A DNA stretch of 64,000 nucleotides from Burkholderiaceae bacterium (GCA_030695205.1 JAUYTN010000019.1:1-64000), one strand, 5' to 3'; positions 1 to 9,001 are shown, numbered from the stretch's first letter. Notes: a model not told the origin generated them from the letters alone. Translations and numbers: made by a program.

Positions 1-180
1 GCGCAAACGCCCAAAGTCTGGCGAGAGCTGGACGAATGGCTGCGCCACCGATTACGGGCCATCCAACTCAAGCATTGGAAGAGGCCAAAGACGATTTATC
101 GCGAGCTCAAGGCACTGGGGGGATCGGAAGATGTGGCCAAATGCGTATTCCACGCCATGGCGGACACGATTCCACGCTGA
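1..180 (+). pseudogene. Group II intron reverse transcriptase/maturase, C-terminal fragment
   Basis: The reading frame is open from the first base and encodes a C-terminal maturase-type stretch: LDEWLRHRLR, then KHWKRPKTIYREL, then KALG. This is the familiar end of group II intron-encoded proteins, which act as reverse transcriptase and splicing maturase. Native sequence runs to about base 141 (residues ending VAK). The last dozen codons and the stop at 178-180 come from the end of the IS21 element that begins at 142. The family normally continues for a further few dozen residues, so the gene is truncated and presumably dead. The 5' part lies outside the window. Family assignment rests on about 45 residues but the motif spacing is characteristic. 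Confidence 0.8.
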
Positions 181-257
181 TGGCGGACGGTGTTCCAGCG
201 TGATGGCGGACAGTGTTCCACGCTGAAGGCGGACAGCATTCCAAATTGATGGCGGAC
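142..257 (+). repeat. Left terminal repeats of the IS21 element
   Basis: Five copies of a roughly 20 bp motif are spaced about 22-23 bp apart, at 148-167, 169-188, 192-211, 214-234 and 238-257. Each contains ttcca followed by tggcggac or aggcggac. Such multiple terminal repeats are the usual IstA binding sites of IS21 elements. Confidence 0.85.
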
Positions 258-323
258 ACCTGAGGGTGTTCTGAGTGACCCGAACACGGCATACGCTGCC
301 CGGTTTTTTGACCGGAACCAGCG

Positions 324-1868
324 ATGCCCACACCCAGGGTCACCATGAGCAAGATACGACACACACTGCAACTGCTGCACGGCGGGACATTGAGCACCCG
401 CCAAATCGGAGCCGCCCTCGGCATCTCCAAATCCACTGTCAGCGAAATCGCCAGCTACGCCCGCGTGGCAGGCGTGGACTGGGCGTTGGCCCAGACCTTG
501 AGCGACGAAGCACTCCAGGCCCGGCTCTACAAGCCGCCTGTGCCACGCGAGTCCCGCCACCTCGAGCCCGACTGCGCCCACATCCACCGCGAACTGCGCC
601 GCCCCGGCGTCACCCTGCAACTGCTGTGGGAGGAGTACCAGCAGCAGCACGGTGGCCAGGCCTACAAGTACAGCGCCTTCTGCGAGAAGTACAAAGCCTG
701 GGCCCGTGGGTTGAAACGCTCCATGCGCCAGACCCACGAGGCCGGCGACAAACTCTTTGTGGACTACGCCGGCCAGACCGCGCCCATCGTGGACGCCAGC
801 ACCGGAGAAATAAGCCAGGCCCAGGTCTTTGTGGCGGTGCTTGGGGCATCGAACTACACCTACGCCTGCGCCACCGCCAGCCAGAAGGCCACCGACTGGG
901 CGGCCAGCATCATCAGCGCGCTGGAGTTCATCGGCGGCGTGCCCCGCCTGCTGGTGCCCGACCAGCCGCGCGCCCTCATGGCCCGCCCCGACCGCTACGA
1001 GCCCACTGCGCACCGCCTGCTCGAAGAGCTCTCGGCGCACTACTGCCTGGCCGTCATGCCGGCGCGCCCGGCCAAACCCCGCGACAAGCCCAAGGTGGAG
1101 GTGGGCGTGCAGGTGGTCGAACGTTGGATTCTGGCCAGGCTGCGCCACCAAACCTTCTTCAGCCTGGCCGCCCTGAACCGGGCGATTGCCACCTTGTTGG
1201 TGGACTTGAACCAGCGCCCCTTCAAGAAGCTGCCCGGCAACCGCGCCAGCGCCTTTGCCGAACTCGACCGGCCAGCCCTGCGCCCACTGCCGGCGGCTCG
1301 CATGGCCATCGCCCGCTTCAAGCCCGCCCGCGTCAATATCGACTACCACGTCGAGCTCGATGGCCACTACTACTCGGTGCCCCACGCCCTAGTGGGCGAG
1401 GTGATGGAGCTGCGCATCACGGCCACCACGGTGGAGGTCCTGCACGGCAACAAGCGGGTGGCCGCCCACACGCTCAATGGGCGCAAGGGCGCACACACCA
1501 CCACGCCTGAGCACATGCCGGCCTCGCACCGGGCGCACCTGCAGTGGACGCCGGCCAAGCTCATCGCCTGGGGCGAACGAATAGGTGCAGCCACCGCCGC
1601 CGTGGTGCGCTGGCAGATGGAGCACCGCGCCCATCCCGAGCAGGGCTACCGCTCCTGCCTGGGCCTCATGCGCCTGGGGCGTGAGTACGGAGCTGACCGG
1701 CTGGAGGCAGCCTGCGCGCGGGCGCAGTCGATTCGCTCACCGTCCTACAAGAGCATCGCCTCCATCCTGAGTTGTGGTTTGGACCAACGACCGCTGGAGG
1801 CCCCCATCCCCATGCAGGCGAGCCTGCCGCTGCACGAGAACGTGCGCGGGTCGGGCTATTACCACTGA
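324..1868 (+). CDS. istA: IS21-family transposase IstA
   Basis: 514 residues, the usual size for IstA, the DDE recombinase that binds the terminal repeats and cuts and joins DNA. A helix-turn-helix lies at about residues 24-43 (STRQIGAALGISKSTVSEI). The catalytic triad can be placed at D147 (FVDYAGQ), D213 (VPDQPRA) and E259 (KPKVEVGV). The C-terminal half carries the beta-barrel region (about 330-400). The start at 324 gives MPTPRVTMSK; ATG 345 is an alternative that loses nothing recognisable. istB follows after 39 bp on the same strand and would be co-transcribed. No frameshift or stop is seen, so the protein is probably active. Confidence 0.93.
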   Translation: MPTPRVTMSKIRHTLQLLHGGTLSTRQIGAALGISKSTVSEIASYARVAGVDWALAQTLSDEALQARLYKPPVPRESRHLEPDCAHIHRELRRPGVTLQLLWEEYQQQHGGQAYKYSAFCEKYKAWARGLKRSMRQTHEAGDKLFVDYAGQTAPIVDASTGEISQAQVFVAVLGASNYTYACATASQKATDWAASIISALEFIGGVPRLLVPDQPRALMARPDRYEPTAHRLLEELSAHYCLAVMPARPAKPRDKPKVEVGVQVVERWILARLRHQTFFSLAALNRAIATLLVDLNQRPFKKLPGNRASAFAELDRPALRPLPAARMAIARFKPARVNIDYHVELDGHYYSVPHALVGEVMELRITATTVEVLHGNKRVAAHTLNGRKGAHTTTPEHMPASHRAHLQWTPAKLIAWGERIGAATAAVVRWQMEHRAHPEQGYRSCLGLMRLGREYGADRLEAACARAQSIRSPSYKSIASILSCGLDQRPLEAPIPMQASLPLHENVRGSGYYH

Positions 1869-1907
1869 CGGCCACGACACACCTGAACACAGCCACACAC
1901 AGAAAGA

Positions 1908-2651
1908 ATGAACATGCTCAACGAACACACCTTGAACCAACTGCGCACCCTGCGCCTGGACGGCATGGTCGCCGCACTCAATGACGCAGCCACCCACATC
2001 ACTGCCAGCGAGCTGCCCTTTGAACAACGCCTGGCACTGCTGGTGCAGCGTGAGGTGGACTGGCGCGACAGCAAGCGGCTGGAGCGCTTGTTGAAAGCCG
2101 CCCGCCTGAAGGTCTCCAGCGCGTGTCTGGAGGACATCGACTGGCGGGGCAGCCGTGGACTGAGCCGCGAAGTCATCGCCAGTCTGGCCGGCGGGGACTG
2201 GCTGCGCCATGGTCACAACGTCTTGCTCACCGGTGCCACCGGTTGCGGCAAGACGTGGCTGGCGTGTGCGCTGGGGCAGCAGGCGGCGCGCCTGGGTTTC
2301 TCGGTGCTCTATGCCCGCGCACCGAGGTTGCTGGAAGAGCTGCATGTGGCCCATGGCGATGGCAGCTTTGGCAAGCGGCTGGCGCAACTGGCTCGGCTGG
2401 ACCTGCTCATCCTGGACGACTTCGGCATTGCGCCGATTGCCGCGCATGAGCGCAACGATTTGCTGGAGTTGCTGGACGACCGGGTGGGCACGCGCTCAAC
2501 CCTCATCACCAGCCAGTTGCCGGTAACAGCCTGGCACGCTTGGCTGGACGAGCCCACGCTGGCCGATGCCATCCTGGACCGCATCGTGCATGGTTCCCAC
2601 AAGATAGCCCTCAAGGGGGAATCGATGCGCAAGCTGTCCAAGGCCGCCTGA
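1908..2651 (+). CDS. istB: IS21-family helper ATPase IstB
   Basis: 247 residues, full length for IstB, the DnaC/AAA+-like ATPase that assembles on DNA and directs IstA to its target. The Walker A motif GATGCGKT is at residues 109-116 and Walker B LLILDDFG has its acidic pair at D170-D171. The N-terminal 70 residues are the helical IstB domain ([12 protein letters not shown] at about 8-19). It lies directly after istA inside the element, and its stop is about 150 bp from the right end. Sequence and context agree and there is no sign of decay. Confidence 0.93.
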   Translation: MNMLNEHTLNQLRTLRLDGMVAALNDAATHITASELPFEQRLALLVQREVDWRDSKRLERLLKAARLKVSSACLEDIDWRGSRGLSREVIASLAGGDWLRHGHNVLLTGATGCGKTWLACALGQQAARLGFSVLYARAPRLLEELHVAHGDGSFGKRLAQLARLDLLILDDFGIAPIAAHERNDLLELLDDRVGTRSTLITSQLPVTAWHAWLDEPTLADAILDRIVHGSHKIALKGESMRKLSKAA

Positions 2652-2669
2652 CCATCCGACCCAACCACC

Positions 2670-2803
2670 ATTCCACGCTGATGGCGGACACTTCGGCTAC
2701 GATTTGAACGTCACTCAGGACACCCGCGCAGCGTGTCCGCCATCGGCTGGAACGCTGTCCGCGATGGGAATGGAATCACTGTCCGCCATCAGTGGAATAC
2801 GCA
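2670..2803 (-). repeat. Right terminal repeats of the IS21 element
   Basis: Three motif copies in inverted orientation lie near 2729-2750, 2756-2775 and 2780-2800. One more copy in the same orientation as the left-end copies lies at 2670-2689, just after the istB stop. The outermost 12 bp (gtggaatacgca) pair exactly with the left end. Confidence 0.8.
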
Positions 2804-3489
2804 TCCAGCTCGTTTTCGGGGACATCGCGTGCGGGTGTATCCACGATTTGAACGTGCTCGATGGCATCCACGCTGAAGTTGCGCAGCCCACCGCGCAGGT
2901 GGCACCAGGCATCCAGATACCAGTTGTCGCGGTAATGCACCAGGCGCTGGGGTGACACCTCGCGCTCGGTGCTTTGTGCCTTGCCCCGGCTGCGGTAGCT
3001 CAGGTGCAGGCGCTGGCGGCGCAGCAGGGCCGTGCCCACTGCCTGAAAAGCGGGCAAGTCCATGCGCCGCGCGCCCAGCGTCACCAGCTTGATGCGGTGG
3101 CCTGCCTCGGCATCCAGTGGTGCCCCGGTGCCCAGAATTTGGGACAGTTTTTTGCGAAGCGGGGCAATGTGGGGTTGCAGCAGCCCGCCTGCATCCAGGT
3201 TGGCCAACAGGTGCATCATGGTCAGCAGGGCATGAATTTCCTGCGCGCTGAACCACATGCCGGGCATTTCGTATTGCGTGCCCAGGTGCAGGGGGCTGCG
3301 GTCCAGCCGCCAGCCGCCCAGGTCGCGGTCAAACACCACGGGGGCGTTGAGCTGGTCGCGCAGGAGTGCGATGTCACGTTTGAACGTGGCTTCTGAAACG
3401 CCCAATTCGCGCAGCACGCGTTCTTTGGTGAGAAAGGGTGCGTGGTCAAACAGCAGTTTGAGTTTGGCCAGCCGTTCGGTCTTTGCCAT
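2804..3489 (-). pseudogene. WYL-domain helix-turn-helix regulator, C-terminus cut by the IS
   Basis: Native coding runs from ATG 3489 (MAKTERLAKLKLLF) to the IS boundary at 2804; the frame then reads into IS DNA and stops at 2776. The N-terminus is a winged helix-turn-helix of the DeoR/YafY type (about residues 5-60). The C-terminal part is a WYL domain (about 130-220) with the signature NWYLDAWCH. WYL proteins bind DNA and sense ligands, often nucleic acid or nucleotide signals. The missing tail should be some 20-100 residues including the WCX extension, so function is doubtful. An upstream in-frame ATG at 3507 exists, but MAKTER is the usual family start. Confidence 0.85.
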
Positions 3490-3577
3490 GTGCCCTCCCA
3501 GGCCCAACTTGGTTGTTGGATGAATCTACAGCAAGTTGGCCAACAAACAAGAGGTGCGCGTTTCTTCAGATTCACAG

Positions 3578-4042
3578 TCACCCAGCGGGCCCATCTGCCA
3601 TCGGGGTATCCAGCCAGTAGCCCGCTGCCAGCTCGGTCGTGTACTCCGCAAACGGCCCCTCAATGGCCAGGCACTGGGGCAGTTCGGTGGGGCGCTTCAG
3701 GTACACATGGGCGCGCAGGGTGCGCAGCGCGGTGGTGTTGCCATCCACCGGCTCCAACTCCACGTCGGCCCGCACATAGCCGGTGGGCAGGTGGACTTCT
3801 TCAAACGCGTCCATCTGCGCCAGGGTGGCGCCGTCCACTTCAAAAACCTGCCCCGCCACCTGGTGGCCCTCACCGGGGCTGTTGACCAACCACGGTGCCC
3901 GGTTCTCGCTGGGCAACTTGACCACATACAACGGAAACCGTTGCTGGGTCCGAAAGCTGCCGGCCACGCGCTGGCCGGGGTTGCGAAAGTGGTTGGGAAA
4001 GCCTTCTTTCAGGGTGCCGTACACAAAAATCAGGTGTGGCAT
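3578..4042 (-). CDS. Gamma-glutamylcyclotransferase-like (AIG2-like) protein
   Basis: 154 residues starting MPHLIFVYGTLKEG. The FVYGTLKEG loop is the substrate-binding signature of the GGCT/AIG2 fold. An acidic general base in the family motif is plausibly in MDAFEEVHLPTGYVR (about residue 85). Members release 5-oxoproline from gamma-glutamyl amines or peptides; the substrate here cannot be told. The start at 4042 fits the family; in-frame sequence further upstream is low-complexity and not homologous. It is divergent from the thioesterase gene at 4127, with 84 bp between the starts, so the two probably share a promoter region. Confidence 0.85.
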   Translation of the reverse strand: MPHLIFVYGTLKEGFPNHFRNPGQRVAGSFRTQQRFPLYVVKLPSENRAPWLVNSPGEGHQVAGQVFEVDGATLAQMDAFEEVHLPTGYVRADVELEPVDGNTTALRTLRAHVYLKRPTELPQCLAIEGPFAEYTTELAAGYWLDTPMADGPAG

Positions 4043-4126
4043 GGGTCGGGCCGGGCAGGGCTGGAAAGTGGGTGCTGGCGCACGGGCCGCCAGTCTGCCA
4101 GACTGAGCGGATTCAGGAGCCCACCC

Positions 4127-4573
4127 ATGATGACATTGACCCCCCCGCCCGCCAGTACCGACACCACCCACCTGGACCTGCTCAACGCAGCGCTGACCGA
4201 CCTGTTTGCCCCTTGGGTGCAGGCCATGGGCCTGCGCCCCGTGGCCTGTGCCGAGGGCAGTGTGACTTTGCTTTTGCCGCAAAACGACCAACTGTCGCGC
4301 ACCGGTGCCATGCTGTGCGGGCAGGCCATGATGGCCGCCGCCGACACCGCCATGGTGCTGGCGCTGGTTCACCACTTTGGCGGGTTCAGGCCGTGCACCA
4401 CGGTGCAGATGGCCACTACCTTCATCCGCCCGTTGTCTGCCCAGGATGCCCTGGTGACGGCCTCGCTGGTGCGTGTGGGCAAGACCATGGCCTTTGGCGA
4501 GATCGACATTCAGGGGGCTAACGACGGCAAATGCGTCTGCCGCGCCAGCACAACCTACGCGTTGCTGCCCTGA
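4127..4573 (+). CDS. PaaI-family hotdog thioesterase
   Basis: 148 residues with one hotdog domain. The central helix region LCGQAMMAAADTAM (about 61-74) and the strand TVQMATTFIRPL (about 90-101) match the PaaI/YdiI class of acyl-CoA thioesterases, which hydrolyse aromatic or medium-chain acyl-CoAs. The ATG at 4127 gives MMTLTPPP; the frame is open further upstream but only into the divergent promoter region. The specific substrate is unknown. A copy of the interspersed repeat begins just after its stop. Confidence 0.85.
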   Translation: MMTLTPPPASTDTTHLDLLNAALTDLFAPWVQAMGLRPVACAEGSVTLLLPQNDQLSRTGAMLCGQAMMAAADTAMVLALVHHFGGFRPCTTVQMATTFIRPLSAQDALVTASLVRVGKTMAFGEIDIQGANDGKCVCRASTTYALLP

Positions 4574-4588
4574 ACAGGTTTCGATAAC

Positions 4589-4641
4589 TAAATAGCTTGA
4601 AACCTATACAGAGCAAGCGATAAAGGCGGTTTTTATGCTTG
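4589..4641 (+). repeat. Interspersed TAGCT-N17-AAGCG repeat, copy 1
   Basis: TAGCT at 4593-4597, then 17 bases, then AAGCG at 4615-4619, followed by taaaggc and a T-rich stretch. It lies in the short gap between the convergent thioesterase and VOC genes. The AT content stands out from the GC-rich surroundings. Confidence 0.75.
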
Positions 4642-5034
4642 TTTTGGTGGCCGGTGCAGTGCGCACAGCTTGTTGCCGTCGGGGTCGCGCAGGTAGGCCA
4701 GGTACAGGCGGCCTGGGCCCTCGCCGCGCCAGCCGGGTGGGTCTTCGCAGGCCACGCCACCGCTGTTGGTTCCAGCAGCGTGCCAGGCATCGGCCTGCTC
4801 GGTGGACTGGGCCGCAAAGCCGATGGTGCTGCCGTTGCCGTGGCAGGCGGCTTCGCCGTTGATGGGGGTGGTGATGCCAAAGGTGCCGCCCGGGCTGCGG
4901 TAGAAGTAACGTTGCACGCCTGCGGCGTTGGTGTTGGTCACACCGGGGCCAATGCCCAGTGCGCCAAGGGTGGCATCGTAAAAACGGCGGGCGGCTTCCA
5001 GGTCGCTGACGCCGACCATGACGTGGCTGAACAT
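4633..5034 (-). CDS. VOC-family (glyoxalase/dioxygenase-fold) protein
   Basis: 133 residues starting MFSHVMVGVSDLEAARRFYD, the classic first beta-alpha unit of the vicinal oxygen chelate fold. The end, LRDPDGNKLCALHRP, carries the second-module signature. Such small proteins bind a metal or ligand in a cupped sheet; function ranges from lactoylglutathione-lyase-like enzymes to resistance proteins and cannot be fixed here. The start at 5034 places MFSHV at the beginning of the domain. A second VOC protein lies at 6887-7255 on the same strand; the two are only distantly alike. Confidence 0.85.
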   Translation of the reverse strand: MFSHVMVGVSDLEAARRFYDATLGALGIGPGVTNTNAAGVQRYFYRSPGGTFGITTPINGEAACHGNGSTIGFAAQSTEQADAWHAAGTNSGGVACEDPPGWRGEGPGRLYLAYLRDPDGNKLCALHRPPKQA

Positions 5035-5132
5035 TGGTATGTCTCCTTGGGTAGTTGGAACGAGGCGCATGGTAGCGGTGCGCCGCGCAGGGGGCTGTCG
5101 CGCGTGGGGCCGTGTCCCTGTTTGCCCGAGGG

Positions 5133-5708
5133 TCAGCGCAGGTGCTTGCCCCGCTTGCCTGCAAAGGCCTGCGCGATGGAGAGGTGCCGTGGGCCGGGCC
5201 GAACGATAAACGGCTGGCCCGCTTCCAGGGTGCCGGGTGTGTGCACCGCCAGGTAAAAGCCGCAGTAGCCGCTGTGGGCCATGGCTTTGCTGGCGTGTGC
5301 AAAACCCATCACGGCGTTGAACTTGCTGCATGGCTGGCGCGGCTCGGTCACGCGCAGCACGCACCCTGGGAACTGCAGCAGGTCGCCCACCCACACATCG
5401 GCCTCCAGCAGGCCTTGCAGGCTGAGGTTCTCGCCCAGAAAGCCGGGGGGCAGTATCTCGTCAAACAGGCTGGCGCCGTGTTCGCGCCGCTGGGCTTGCC
5501 AGTAGGGCAGGTGTTCTTGTGGGTAGGCATACACGGCTTTGCTCAGCCCGCCGTGTACGCTGGGGTCGGCCTGCTCGTCGCCCGCCAGGCCCAGTGCGCC
5601 CACAGCCACGGGGCCGTTGACGGGGGTTTTGCCAATGGCGCTCAAGATGCTGCGCCCTTGCATGCGCAGAGGCCGGGCCAGGCCGGTGTTCAGGCTCAGG
5701 AGTTGCAC
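5133..5708 (-). CDS. MOSC-domain protein (YiiM-like)
   Basis: 191 residues. The MOSC domain spans about residues 20-165, with GLAGDEQADPSVHGG (about 40-54) typical of the family. The conserved cysteine is in EPRQPCSKF (about residue 127). MOSC proteins bind molybdenum cofactor through this Cys; YiiM reduces N-hydroxylated compounds. Translation starts at GTG 5708 (MQLLSLNTG), since no ATG fits. It lies 12 bp downstream of the OYE-like gene on the same strand and is probably co-transcribed with it. Assignment to the domain is firm; the exact substrate is not. Confidence 0.87.
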   Translation of the reverse strand: MQLLSLNTGLARPLRMQGRSILSAIGKTPVNGPVAVGALGLAGDEQADPSVHGGLSKAVYAYPQEHLPYWQAQRREHGASLFDEILPPGFLGENLSLQGLLEADVWVGDLLQFPGCVLRVTEPRQPCSKFNAVMGFAHASKAMAHSGYCGFYLAVHTPGTLEAGQPFIVRPGPRHLSIAQAFAGKRGKHLR

Positions 5709-5720
5709 GCGGTGCCCCCT

Positions 5721-6842
5721 CTACCGCATGCCGATGCGCACGTTGCCAAACGCGTGCTGTGCCTCGCGCGGCAGGCAGCGCCAGTAGGCGGGCATGGCGG
5801 CCACGGCGCCGCCCAGCTCGGCCGCGGCTTGCCAGCCCCAGCGGGGCTGGTACAAAAAGGCGCGGGCCAGTGCCACCAGGTCGGCATCGCCCGCTTGCAG
5901 CAGACCCTCGGCCTGCTGTGCGGTGGTGATGAGGCCCACCGCCATGGTGGGCAGGCCGCTGGCGTCGCGCACCGCACGGGCCAGGTGCACCTGGTAGCCG
6001 GGGCCCACCGGGATGGATTGCAGCGGCGACACACCGCCTGAAGAAATATGCACAAAATCGGCTCCCAGCGCTTTCAGCTCAAGCGCCAGGCGCTGCGTTT
6101 GCGGGAGTGTCCAGCCGCCCTCCACCCAGTCGGTGGCGGATATGCGCATGCCCAACACGCCCCGGAACGCCTGGCGAACCGCCTTGAAAACCCGCTTGGG
6201 GTACGCGGTGCGGCCCTCGTAGCTGCCGCCGTAGGCGTCGTCGCGCTGGTTGGCCAGGGGCGATAAAAACTGGTGCAGCAAATAGCCGTGGGCGGCATGC
6301 AGCTCAATGGCTTCTATGCCCAGGCGCGCGCTGCGCTCGGTCGCGGCCACGAAGGAGGCGGTGAGGCGGTCGAGGTCGTCCAGCGTCAGGGCCTGTGGCG
6401 GTGCCTCCTGCGGCAGGTGGGGCAGGGCCGATGGGCCCCAGGTGGGCCAGCCGTCCTGCTCGGGCGACAGCAGGGCGCCGCCTTCCCATGGGCGCGCGCT
6501 GGAGGCTTTGCGCCCGGCGTGGCTGAGTTGTATGCACACCGCGGTGGCGGGCGCCTGGGCACGGGCGCGGTGCAGCTTGTCGGCCAGCGCTGCTTCGGTG
6601 GTGTCGTCCCACAGGCCCAGGCAACCGGGAGAAATGCGGCCGTCGGCCTCCACAGCGGTGGCCTCCAGCGTGACCAGGCCCGCGCCGCTGTTGAGCAGGT
6701 TGGCCCAGTGCGTCAGGTGCCAGTCGGTGGCGCAACCGTTCACGGCGGAGTACTGGCACATGGGCGCCACCACCAGGCGGTTGGGCAGCGTCAGGCCGCC
6801 TTGGGGCGAGGGCAGGGTGTAGGGGGTAAAGAGCAGGCTCAT
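5721..6842 (-). CDS. NADH:flavin oxidoreductase, Old Yellow Enzyme family (YqjM-like)
   Basis: 373 residues forming one TIM barrel that should bind FMN. The start at 6842 gives MSLLFTPYTLPSP, immediately before the barrel motif LPNRLVVAPMCQYSA; the Cys in this motif marks the thermophilic-like/YqjM subgroup. The substrate-binding pair appears as ELHAAHGYLLHQFLSP (about 175-190), and the C-terminal phosphate-binding region is in VGLITTAQQAEGLL. These enzymes reduce activated alkenes with NAD(P)H. It sits between the VOC gene (44 bp upstream) and the MOSC gene (12 bp downstream), suggesting a small redox/detoxification operon. Confidence 0.92.
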   Translation of the reverse strand: MSLLFTPYTLPSPQGGLTLPNRLVVAPMCQYSAVNGCATDWHLTHWANLLNSGAGLVTLEATAVEADGRISPGCLGLWDDTTEAALADKLHRARAQAPATAVCIQLSHAGRKASSARPWEGGALLSPEQDGWPTWGPSALPHLPQEAPPQALTLDDLDRLTASFVAATERSARLGIEAIELHAAHGYLLHQFLSPLANQRDDAYGGSYEGRTAYPKRVFKAVRQAFRGVLGMRISATDWVEGGWTLPQTQRLALELKALGADFVHISSGGVSPLQSIPVGPGYQVHLARAVRDASGLPTMAVGLITTAQQAEGLLQAGDADLVALARAFLYQPRWGWQAAAELGGAVAAMPAYWRCLPREAQHAFGNVRIGMR

Positions 6843-6886
6843 GGCGGGTGAGTGGGTTGGCCTCACCCGAGGGCCGGGTGAGGGGT

Positions 6887-7255
6887 TCAGCTGCGGCAAT
6901 ATACGCAGAGTTTGTTGCCGTCAAGGTCGCGGAAGTAGCAGCCGTAAAAGCCCTCGCCACGGGGGCCTACATCGCCTTCGTTCTGGCCGCCCAGGGTCAG
7001 GGCCAGCAGGTGGGCCTGCTCGACCAGATCGCGGGTGGGCACTTCCAGGGCCACCATGGTGCCGTTGCCCACGGTGGCGGCCTGGCCGTCAAAGGGCTTG
7101 AGGATGCCCAGAGACGGTTGCTCCGGTGACACGCCCCAGCCAATGCCGCGCTCGTAGGCCCACAGGCGGGTGGCCCCCAACAGACCCATGAGCGGGTCGT
7201 AGAACGTGGCGGCTTTGTCGAGGTCGTTGGTGCCCAGGGTGGCGTATCCGATCAT
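6887..7255 (-). CDS. VOC-family protein (glyoxalase-like)
   Basis: 122 residues starting MIGYATLGTNDLDKAATFYD and ending FRDLDGNKLCVYCRS, both standard VOC-fold elements. It resembles the large group of small glyoxalase/bleomycin-resistance-like proteins found in proteobacteria, often annotated as lactoylglutathione lyase-like without proof. It heads the likely VOC-OYE-MOSC operon on the minus strand. The start at 7255 is chosen because homology begins at once. A gap of 175 bp separates it from the lactate permease stop and holds no clear gene. Confidence 0.85.
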   Translation of the reverse strand: MIGYATLGTNDLDKAATFYDPLMGLLGATRLWAYERGIGWGVSPEQPSLGILKPFDGQAATVGNGTMVALEVPTRDLVEQAHLLALTLGGQNEGDVGPRGEGFYGCYFRDLDGNKLCVYCRS

Positions 7256-7430
7256 GGTCAATCCTTTTGGTGGTGGGGTGTAACCCGCACATTGTCGGCC
7301 CAAACCGGCGGCATTTATCCCGAGAAAGACCCGGATAAACACCTCTTTCACAGGCATTGAACGGTGTGTGGCGTGGCACCGGATGCACCCAATCGGCGCG
7401 TTGGCGTGTCTGTGCAGCCGCTACCTGGTG

Positions 7431-8990
7431 TCAGCTCCCGTTCAACAGGCCGCTCCACAACAAGCCACTGAGCATGGCGCCGCCCAGCGCGAGGTAGAGC
7501 ATGCAGGGCACCACCATGCGGCGCAGGATCTCGCTTTCGCGGCCAGCCAGGCCCACGGTAGCGGCACCGGCGACGATGTTGTGCGGGCACACAATGTTGC
7601 CCACCGCCGCACCAAAGCCCTGGGCCGCCACGATCGCGGTGACCGGCAGCGACAGCGCCTGTGCCGTTTGTGCCTGCAGCGAGGTGAACAACACATTCGA
7701 CGCCGTGGCCGACCCCGTGACGAAGCTGCCCAGCGCACCGACGGCAGGGGCCACCCACGGCCAGGCCGGCCCGACCAGCTGCACCGCTGCGTGCTCCAGT
7801 GCGCCTATGAACCCGGCGTGCAGCATCAGTCGGGACAGCACCAGCATGGCCAGCAGGGCCAGCGTGACCGCCACCAACTGCCTGGCCGAGTGGGTGAGTG
7901 CCCCGCCCACCTCGCGCAGGGGCACACGCTGCAGCCTCGCACCGATCAGCAGCGACGCCAGCAGCAACGTGCCGGGGTGCGTGAGCGGTTGCATGCGCCC
8001 GCCGTAGCCGCCAAAGCCCTGCCAACTGATTTGAACCCCGGACAAGGCATCGGCCACCGGTGGCCACAACCTGGCGACTGCCAGCGCCACGACCCCGACC
8101 ACCAACACGCCATACGGCGCCAGGGCGTGGGCGAGGCCGCTTGTTGCGTCCGATGGCCCGCCACCATGGGGCGACACCACCGCTGCCACCGGCTGGCGGC
8201 GCAGCACGGCAATGAACAGCGCTCCACCGGCCAGTGCGCCACCAAGTGTGGCCAGCTCAGGGCCCAGCAGCGCTGCCAGCGCCATGCTGGGCACCAGAAA
8301 ACCAGCCGCTGCCAGCGCCGCCCAACGCCAGCCCGGCCGGTGCCCATTGGCGGCCAGGGTGTGCACGAAAAACGCCATCATCACCCCGCCCAACAGCGTG
8401 TGCAGCAGGGCGGTCCGCCACGCGATTTGCAGGCCATCCAGCCCAGTCAGGGCCACTTGCGCCAGCACCGGCGTGCCCAACGCCCCAAAAGAGACTCCCA
8501 CCGCATGGCCCAGCAGGGCCAGCACCACCGCCGGTACGGGCGCAAAGCCCAGGCCCACCAGCAGCGGCGCGGCCAGCGCAACCGGTGTTCCAAAGCCGGC
8601 TGCACCCTCGAAGAACAGGGCCATCAGCCAGCCCACCAGCAAGGCCTGCAGCGCTGTCGATCCGGTCAGCCGCGTCAGGCTGGTGCGCAGTGTATCGATG
8701 GCACCACGGGTTTGCTGCAAGCGGTGCAGCGCCAGTGCCGGCCACAGGATCCACAGAATGGTGAGGGTGAGAAAGCCACCCTCTGCCACCACTCCAGCCA
8801 ATGGCTGCAGCGCCCCCGCCCCCGATGACCCCGGCGCACCGAAGCCGAACACACCAACGGCCAGCACAGCGGCCAGGGCCAGGGCCGCCGCACCAGCGCG
8901 CGCGGCGGACCAGCGCAGCCCGAGCATCAACCCCAGGATCGCGGCAATCGGCGTTGCTGCCAACATGGCGGTCCAGCCCGGCCCTTGCAC
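7431..8990 (-). CDS. lctP: L-lactate permease family (LctP) transporter
   Basis: 519 residues, highly hydrophobic, with about 12-14 predicted membrane helices. The motif FFEGAAGFGTPVALAAP is the LctP signature. Later motifs SFVTGSATASNVLF and VGNIVCPHNIVAG are also conserved in the family. LctP proteins import lactate or glycolate with protons. It starts at GTG 8990 (MQGPGW); ATG 8966 is an alternative. It begins 11 bp after the stop of the D-lactate-type dehydrogenase, so the two are almost certainly co-transcribed and jointly suggest lactate or another 2-hydroxyacid as substrate. Family confidence is high, substrate confidence moderate. Confidence 0.9.
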   Translation of the reverse strand: MQGPGWTAMLAATPIAAILGLMLGLRWSAARAGAAALALAAVLAVGVFGFGAPGSSGAGALQPLAGVVAEGGFLTLTILWILWPALALHRLQQTRGAIDTLRTSLTRLTGSTALQALLVGWLMALFFEGAAGFGTPVALAAPLLVGLGFAPVPAVVLALLGHAVGVSFGALGTPVLAQVALTGLDGLQIAWRTALLHTLLGGVMMAFFVHTLAANGHRPGWRWAALAAAGFLVPSMALAALLGPELATLGGALAGGALFIAVLRRQPVAAVVSPHGGGPSDATSGLAHALAPYGVLVVGVVALAVARLWPPVADALSGVQISWQGFGGYGGRMQPLTHPGTLLLASLLIGARLQRVPLREVGGALTHSARQLVAVTLALLAMLVLSRLMLHAGFIGALEHAAVQLVGPAWPWVAPAVGALGSFVTGSATASNVLFTSLQAQTAQALSLPVTAIVAAQGFGAAVGNIVCPHNIVAGAATVGLAGRESEILRRMVVPCMLYLALGGAMLSGLLWSGLLNGS

Positions 8991-9001
8991 CCGCGCGCCC
9001 C

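Larger units (their letters stand above)
142..2803 (+). mobile_element. IS21-family insertion sequence, complete (2662 bp)
   Basis: The element starts TGCGTATTCCAC at 142 and ends with the inverse, GTGGAATACGCA, at 2803. Both ends carry multiple copies of an approximately 20 bp motif (ttccacgctgatggcggac and variants), as IS21 elements do. Inside lie istA and istB in the usual order with a 39 bp gap. Both genes are intact with all catalytic motifs, so the element looks functional. No target duplication is visible: the bases before 142 (gtggccaaa) differ from those after 2803 (tccagctcg), and each side is a different truncated gene. The boundaries come from the matching ends. Confidence 0.9.
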
